Origin: Dipylidium caninum
Lineage: Eukaryota > Platyhelminthes > Cestoda > Cyclophyllidea > Dipylidiidae
DNA length: 64,000 nucleotides
Reading direction: 5' to 3'
Assembly: GCA_017562135.1 (NCBI GenBank)
Contig: QEYB01001638.1
Coordinates: 310,001 to 374,000 of the forward strand
How positions within the stretch are numbered: position 1 is the stretch's first letter; each line of letters starts with the position of its first letter. Below the pieces are notes generated by a model. That model was not told the DNA's origin and did no database searches. It was given only the letters and a program-made list of their open reading frames with translations. Below, piece after piece: positions 56,542 through 64,000 of this stretch. Both the position numbers and the translations under genes were made by a program.

Positions 56542-59500
56542 TGCTACCAAGACCGCCATCGGGAGTGGATGTGTGAATGTCTGTGGTGAAGTGGACCCCG
56601 TGTTCTACGTGGAGGGCGGCCTCGGGGAGCAGGTTGACGGTTGTCTCGACCTCATCACTTTGCATCACCTACTCGCACTGCCTTCGCGCACCAGACATGC
56701 CATTAGCAGTGCGTAGCCCAGGAAACTCGTCAACAAAATGTCCTGTCGTCGGAGAGCGAGACTTTAACCACCCTCACGGATGCTATGACAACACAAAGCC
56801 TTAATGTAATGCGACATGACCTCTCAAAAACGCTCATCTCGCAGCCGTCAGGTGGGAAATTCCTATAGCATCGACGGGAAGACATTTTCCTTTGCTAAGT
56901 TTTACTTTATCAACTACGCTGTCTTCATTTCTCCACTCACGGTCCACCAAGACACACACACTGACGTATTTATATATCATCTTATGCCTCCTCCACCGCA
57001 CCGCAGTCCTTTTGCCCGGAGTCGGCTGCTCCGGTCCGGTCCTTAGATTAGTGGCCTGCGGTGTTGACATGTGCCATCTGTCAGCGGCCAGTTAAGGGCG
57101 CTCAATGCGTGAAAGGACGAGTGTACGGGACAGACAAACAGTGTTTCGATGCCTCACTTAACCGGCTTTTTCCCAAAGCTAAATTATTATGAGTAGGCTC
57201 TTTGCAGATTTCAATGAATTTGGTCGTAAATGTGAAGAAATGGAGAGTTTCGAGTTCGTTGCACGCCACGTCTAAAAGCCTCCTTCTTCATGCAACGTTG
57301 AAGATGTTGACAGAGGTCATAGACGGTTCATTGGCTCATTTTACCTGCAAAATTTTCTCAAACATGTCCTTAGTAAAGAAGCCGAAATAGGCGACATAAC
57401 GCAGCGTTTTATAAGAGCCAGTGTAAATTACAAAGCGGATGGAGAGTTCATAAACTCTCACACCGCAACAGTGAGTTTTCGATCCTCATCCCACCATTTC
57501 AGGGCATTCTCCAGACGATGCCCTGCTTCCGAGTTGCCGCATGCCGTGCCGCTGCCTCTGTGTCCAGCCGAGCTGCCCGCGCGCTCTCGTCGCTCTGTGG
57601 CCACATGATGCGAGATATCCTCGATTCCGAGAGGTGCGGTTTGAAATGACCCAAATCCTGAGACGTGAACGCCATTTTTAACATTAGCGCTAACACATAC
57701 ATTTTAAACACACACAAACAAACGAACACGAAAACGTATTCACATTGGTCCGACAGGTGCTTATCAGCTTATACCAATTCCGTGTGGGAGGTGTGGATTT
57801 TCTCACTGGACAACATCAAAGGTGCTTCCATCGCAAAGCTGCAAACGGTGCTACTTTAGGACAGAGAACGATTCGGCCCAAGAGCTGCACAGTCAGGGCC
57901 AATGAGAGATGTCTCCGATTCTACTCAACGCATACTTTAACGATCTCATACGTGCCAGTTGAAGATATTCCACCCACGATTTTGCCCTATTATGCGGCCG
58001 TGTGTACAACTGCGCCTCATTGAATTGCGTGTCTGCTCTAATACCGTGCACTGTGCACTACCGAGAAGCGAATTCATACAAGTTGTCTAGTGTGTAGAAA
58101 AACAAAACGGTCTCTGGGCATGCGGCACACACGTTGGCGGTGCGCCTGCAGACTCGGGGTCGGGGCGTGCGGCCCAATACCCCCGGCACCCCATGCACGG
58201 TCGACCGGACGACGGAGAGTCGAGTCGAACAACCGATAACTGGCCGAAGTGGCGCTACGGGTCTTCACGTAGAATTTCATTATAACCTCGAGCTAGCAAT
58301 GTCATTGATGTCAGAAGGCTTTACAAGCTACTGGCACTTGTCAGGCCCTGAGGAAGTGAAATTTTCCACTCCCAGGTTGTCAGCAGCCTGTGTCCCGAAT
58401 GTAGCCCGAGCCGCAAAAAGAGAGGCCTACGAAAAATGCGTATTTCATTTGTATCCTTAAAGCAACAATTAGTCCCGGCAGATTTGTTCCCCTTCCCAAG
58501 TTTGCTTGAATAATTCGTTCAGGGCCATTGCGCCAAGCTCTTCTCTTGCCCGAAAACCCGAGGCCGATCACGCTTGTTAATGATGCGATGGATTGTACCC
58601 AGAGTAAAACCCCGACTCGGAAACGGGCAGTCTTTGGGTTCACAGGTGCGCGTTTGGGATGTCCGAATTCCGCATACGTTTGCCTACCACCTTCAACCAC
58701 CCGGCCAGGCGCGCTTCTTTAAGCAACGAAGGCGATTTTCAATCAGGCTTTGGTGTCATTGCTTCTTTTAAAATGTCCCCAAAAAGGTACCTATCCATGA
58801 GGGGAACGAGGAAGTTAGGTTAAGTGGTGTTTCCAAAATATATTCCAACAATTGTAACCATCGCGGTTAGGAGTGAAGAGGTTAGGTACTTTTTCGTCGT
58901 AAGATAACGGAACATGTCATTCCGAAAAGGGTACTGCAAATGAGAGAGTTGGATTCGACTTTGGGCCCAGTGAAACAGCAGCGGCGGGTAGTCGTCCGTA
59001 TTTTCTCACGTCAAAAAGGCCATAGCCAACGGATGTAGGCTACCAACCCTGGCCCATGCCCCTCTGTGCTGCTTCTGTTGCTGCAACGAATTACACTTGA
59101 CGTCCCGTCAAGCCGATGAGTAACTCATAAATAGAGCCATCGTGCGATGATCGAGAAGCAAAGGAGTCCCGAGATTATGGTTCTCGTGCACATCGTCCAA
59201 CGCAGTCGGTAGTGAGGCTGGTGGGCTAACACCAGCCTCTCTACTTCACTCCCAGATAGTTTGCATGTCAGGAGTGCGGGTCATCTGATCCACACCGACA
59301 AGGCGGCTGATGTATGCTGCTACCTCGTGCGTTAAGAGCTGAAAGAATACCCCAGAACTCTTTCGCAGGTGTGAAATGGCGCTGGGGGGGTGTGTGTCTC
59401 CTTCAAGCTGGGAGGGTGTGCAGAAGTGATGAAATGAATGAGAGGCAAAAGGCGCCGCAGAACAGCGAACTGGATGCCTGTTTGAACGATACACGCTCAA

Positions 59501-62500
59501 ATTTCAGGTTATTGTGAGCTCCCATGAGGTTGAAGTGGAGATTTCGTTAAGCAACAATTGGCAGAGTTTGAAGAAGTGCGTCTTTCCTCCGGCAGAAGGA
59601 GCAATGACGGTGTGTCGTGGCCGGGCTCCTCTCGATACATCAGCCAGCCTCTCGTCGACAGGCTTTAATGCAGTCCACCACAGCCATCGAAATGGCAGTG
59701 GACGAGCTGACACGGAAGTTATTAGGTTTTCCACATCAAATAATGGTATATTTTTTGTTAGCCCTTTGATAGCTTTTAGCTACTGCGATTGCACGACCCA
59801 AAGCGGAGACGAAATGGAGACAAAAGAGTGTCTTACACTTCAAGCCGTCCTTTCAAATCTTACAGTAATTGTGAGGAGCGCCAATATATGTGGCTCGGAG
59901 AGAAGGAATGGCCTCTTGGCGAATGACTGTCGATAGGATGTACCGAATAGGAAATCAGTCCCACTCGCACGTAACATCATCACGCTGTCAAGGCCTCATG
60001 AGACTTCGGTCGCGTTGTGCTAAGCCAGTGAGGCGTATGATGGTTCGGGGACCCGGCGGGACACCAACATACACCCGCTATAATTTTTTTGATCACTTGA
60101 ATGTGGTTGAGACCTATGACCTTCTCTCAGTAGCACTGCCATCCGCTGGAGCAACTCACCCAGTTGCGAAGCGAGATGAAGCAATATTCTTGGTGAGGTT
60201 AACTTCCTTTGTTGGAGCACCACAAGGTAATGAGCGAAGGAGCCAAGCTACTGAGAAGGGGGCACTAATGGAGTATTCCAGTCCATACAGATGAACCACA
60301 CATTGATGTGGCTTTTTCGCATCAATCTTCTGTCAGATTCCTAAATAACAGTAAATCGGACAGTCCTTAATTTTGAAGCTTGTTTTCGTGTTGATGCCAC
60401 CTGTCTGCCTCTGTAAAGCTAGTAACAGACAAGTTGATAAATAATCAGGCAGGCGGCTTTTAGACAAGTCTGCTTCCCTAGGGAGAGCACTCATCACACT
60501 GCCCGGCATCCCACCGAGTTGAGTGACACCTATCCCACGCCGAGGAGGCAGAGAAGACGTAGAAACACCCAAGTGAGGCGGTGGGGCCGTATTGGGGAGA
60601 GGATATGACGGTTTATTGATAAGACAGGTTTTGAAGGCAACCAGGAACGGTGTCACTCATCCTGCCGCCGACTCCATCATCGTTCACCGGGCAAACAGAA
60701 GAAGCTACACCACGGACGAGGAGAAATTGGCTACTTTTGAAGCCACACATATGACTGCCTCAGTCTAATCAGAAGCTTTTTACTAGGTACTAATCAGAAA
60801 GACAGGGATTTGTGGAAGGAGGCCCCGACGTAGTCGATTAAGCGGAGAGCGTGAACTGACTGGGGGACCTGCGTTAACTTCCCTTCAAAGTGGGCATGTT
60901 TCACTTCGTCTCTGTCCCCCGCATTGGGGACTTGCAGAGGTCTCTGTGTCATGCTTTCGGCCGACTCGCGAATACGGACATGTGAGATACGTCCCAATTA
61001 GTTATGGGAAAATGTCCGCATAAAACAGTTTCGTTTCAATGCCATGAAGATTGTTACAAGCTGTTGTGTGGGAGAAAACCATGCAGTCATGATAAGGACG
61101 GTGACGTGTAATTGCATAGAGGATTTATAGAAGGGATGTACCGACCCTACTCCTAAAGGAACATGATAATATTCGAAATAGCTCCGCCTAGTCGTTTCAC
61201 GATCGAGTCCTTCTACGCGATTCTCCCGAGGATTTAAAGACACAATCTGTCTAGTTTGTGCCCTTGTTGGGTGCTGGAGTAAATAGAGCGGGAAGTAAAC
61301 GGTTTCATGCCTGAGGCTCCACAAGGAGAGGATGCATTTCGTCAGAAAGCGCGGAATGTCCCGAGATTTCCCAGTGACGTTGTAGTTCAAACATCTGGTC
61401 GTCTTTACCAACAGCGAAAAGTAGCGTTTAATAATGCCCTTCTGGACACGAGCAGAAAGTGGTCGGGATGCGGCAGTGCAGATTGTTGCCGGGAGAAAAA
61501 CACGGAATTCAAGCCAGAGTGAAGGGAAGACGAGCGTTGTGGCCCCGAACAAGGCCACCAGAGATTATGCAATTAAAACGTGAGAAAACGCTACACGACT
61601 GCCAAGGTCCCTTTGGGGGCTCGAGGGTTATTGGAACGGCCCACCCTCCTTCACGGGACTCGAGTCTGCCGATGCTCCCCTCCTTCTGGTCACCGGCAGG
61701 CGCGGGCGCGGACTGCTAGGATGCCCTCTTAATGGCAGTTGCCGTGGGGAGAGGGCGGACGCTGAGATGTCTTAATGACTGGCGCCGAGTACGCCAACTT
61801 TTCGGTCTGAGGGGGGTTCGGGCTCCTGGTCCCACTGCCCACTCCCCTGGTCGCCGAGAGATTTGCAGGCTGAGTGAGGGGCGGGAAGTCGGCAAATAAA
61901 CCCTCCTGTGGACGTACAAAAGGGAGTAGATGCCCGTGCAGAAGCCTTCATGTGACAGCATCGAGAACAGCTATTTAATTTGGGAAACGAGTGAACTGGC
62001 AGTTCCATATAGAAGTGAATTCGGCAGGACAAAATGGATGCATCTGCAGTGGTAATATTCCACCAGTAGCGGCGTTTATTTATGACTCGACCACCGATTA
62101 CAAATGGAGACCAAAATCATGAGATTTTTCTTGCACCTATAATTTGTCTTAGGCCACCTTGCCCGGGAATGCACAGAAGGAAACCGCACACACGTGCACG
62201 TCGTCTACGCTTTGAGCTGGAGAGTATATACGTGAAAAGTATCGAGGTCCCTCCGTATTTTTACACGGTTTCGAGTGTCCAGCCGCCGGTTCAATTAGCA
62301 GGTTTTTGTGACCCTTCTTCGAGAGTTGCGAGTTGTCGCAGATGTTGGACAATCACTGAGAATGGAGAGACAAGGCGTTAAGGCGTGAGTCAAGTGACAA
62401 TCAAGCCACTTGTTGCGTAAATAAGACGAGATTGTAAAAGAGAACTTCATTTCTCCTTCGAATTTGCCCAAACCTTCACACACACATCACGTTCCCACAT

Positions 62501-64000
62501 CTTTGAAGCCTTGGATTACCGTCTGCCGTCTCATCTGAGTCGAAGACGTTGGGCAAAAGATTGCCTTATCAAGTTTCACCTCACGAGTTCTTCCACCTAA
62601 AGCTCGAAGCGTGAGAATTCCACGGAGGAGTGAAGTCAATTCATGGGGCCACGAAAACTGGCCGTAAGACCATAAAAGCAGAAAGCAGGTTTGAAAAGCC
62701 TCCTGAGGGAGCGTGCGCACTCCCTACGGCAAAATTGGTGTCCACCAGCACAGCCGCCAGTTGCATCTGCATTCGCAGGCTTTGGACGACAGCCCGTTGT
62801 TTCAAAATATAGCAAGGAATTGAGCGAAGCAACTTGGAATTCCTGCCAATTTCAAAAGGAGATATGTTCTTCTGCCACGACTACATTTTGAGTGGACTGG
62901 CATTTTAGAGACATTACTTCTTGTGTGAGGATTAGTGGGTCGGCAGCCTTCAAAAGTTGGCGCAAAGCAAAGATGTATCTTGTCACAATATACTTCGGCT
63001 ATATATTTTCCCTAATCCATGGGATAAATTTGGGCCTGCGCGTTGTGATGATGTGCTTTATTTCCCATGCCTTTTATCGGTCGCCTTGAATGGTCCAAAC
63101 CCCTACTTCTTCCTCCACCAAGGAGGACCCCGCAGACTCAAGACGCCTCCGAACATGAACACGTCGCATTTCCTGCCATATACAAGGGCAAAGTAAAAGC
63201 GTCTTCGTAGGGAGACCCAGTCACTCAGTTCTTAAGTCAGGCAAATGTTTGTGTCTCGGCTACGCACAGTCGGCGAAGCACCAAAGGTTGTAAAAAAAAT
63301 TGTAGAAAGACTAAAGTTACATCGTGGAAAAAGTTAATTGCCTTAACTCTTAATCCTGCATTTTGCGAAGGTAACACATCGTCATCAGTTCCCTGAGTGT
63401 GAAATTGCATTCAATTCTCTTCCCGCAAATTCGAACATCCTCGACTCCTTTAAATACTGACAAATTGACTCTCCTCCTGATCCCATACTTGCAGGCAAAC
63501 GGAGAGTTTACCAAGTCACAGAGTTTGCTTTCATTGCCGATTGTTGTGCGGAGCGGTAAAATTGTCGAAAAGCACTGCCTCCTGAGCAGCCATCAGGAAG
63601 TATAAAAAATCCGGTCATATAATATGCTTCCGGAGGTGGTTCACTCCGCATAATTGGGGCTGGGATCGGAATGTACATGTACGGTCAAAGCATGCCCACC
63701 GGTCTTGGATGTGACAAAGTAAGACATATTTTGATTGACGTAGTTTATTGTTGGCACCAACTCACACTCGCGTACACATCGCCGCCAGTAAATCACCTTT
63801 GAAGTTGAAAGCGTGTCTGAAGTCTCCCGATTTAAAGAAAAACCATTTACGCTCAACGAGCCACCCCGAGACGGGCGCATCAGTCATTTTAAAGGGTACC
63901 ATTAAATAGCACTTCGCATAACCAACCTAATTTACCGGAAAGGAAACGCATCGCCAGGGTACTTAGTAGCTTTGGCGTGTTGCAGCACATCAAAGATCAA

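Larger units (their letters stand above)
41992..64000. other. About 22 kb of higher-GC DNA without a recognised gene
   Basis: From the 5' end of the Delta-like gene to the window's end, base composition rises visibly over the left half and no frame on either strand (longest about 186 codons at 60998-61558, minus) shows a domain I recognise. I looked for reverse transcriptase, transposase, integrase, histone and zinc-finger motifs and for 5.8S/28S and tRNA sequence and saw none. Simple repeats are scattered through it and listed separately. It may be a distant upstream regulatory region, old mobile-element DNA, or introns of a gene whose exons I cannot detect. Confidence 0.5.

Noticed and set aside
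60333..60656. 107-codon Pro/Ser-rich minus-strand frame
   Set aside because: Looks protein-like in composition but has no motif I can name and no supporting splice structure.

Overview
The window looks like flatworm nuclear DNA, most likely from a cestode; that is inference, not proof. The evidence is metazoan genes (a Notch ligand, WDR26, SET, exosome RRP43) cut by very short introns of 31-43 nt mixed with introns of about 65-200 nt, low gene density, and an 18S rRNA fragment with a GC-rich expansion. A large-genome diphyllobothriid-type tapeworm would fit. All gene models were assembled by hand from splice sites, codon phase and remembered family conservation; no alignment or search was run.

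Layout. 1-6.2 kb: AT-rich, no gene recognised. 6.2-13.4 kb, minus: WDR26/GID7 homologue (LisH, CTLH-like helices, WD40), the CTLH E3-ligase family. 13.96-14.27 kb: decayed partial copy of the next gene. 15.6-19.2 kb, plus: ubiquitin-conjugating (UBC) domain joined to about 600 unrecognised residues. 20.1-20.9 kb, minus: 3' third of an 18S rRNA gene, truncated. 21.9-23.2 kb, plus: exosome subunit RRP43/EXOSC8. 25.6-27.8 kb, plus: acyl-protein thioesterase (APT/LYPLA), complete catalytic triad. 29.3-30.2 kb, plus: SET/I2PP2A histone chaperone. 30.2-33.9 kb: GC-rich block and a CA microsatellite. 33.9-36.3 kb, minus: endonuclease V. 38.2-42.0 kb, minus: Delta-like Notch ligand, 11 exons, about 879 aa. 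42-64 kb: about 22 kb of visibly higher-GC DNA with simple repeats and no recognised gene.

How the genes relate. The protein genes are unrelated housekeeping and signalling loci, each apparently with its own transcript. WDR26 (an E3 component) and the UBC-domain gene are divergent neighbours about 2.2 kb apart; both are ubiquitin-pathway genes, but adjacency in an animal genome is weak evidence of shared function. The most unusual points are the UBC gene with its novel C-terminus and nearby ghost copy, the very short and GC-AG introns, the Delta ligand whose DSL domain lacks two expected cysteines, and the orphan 18S fragment.
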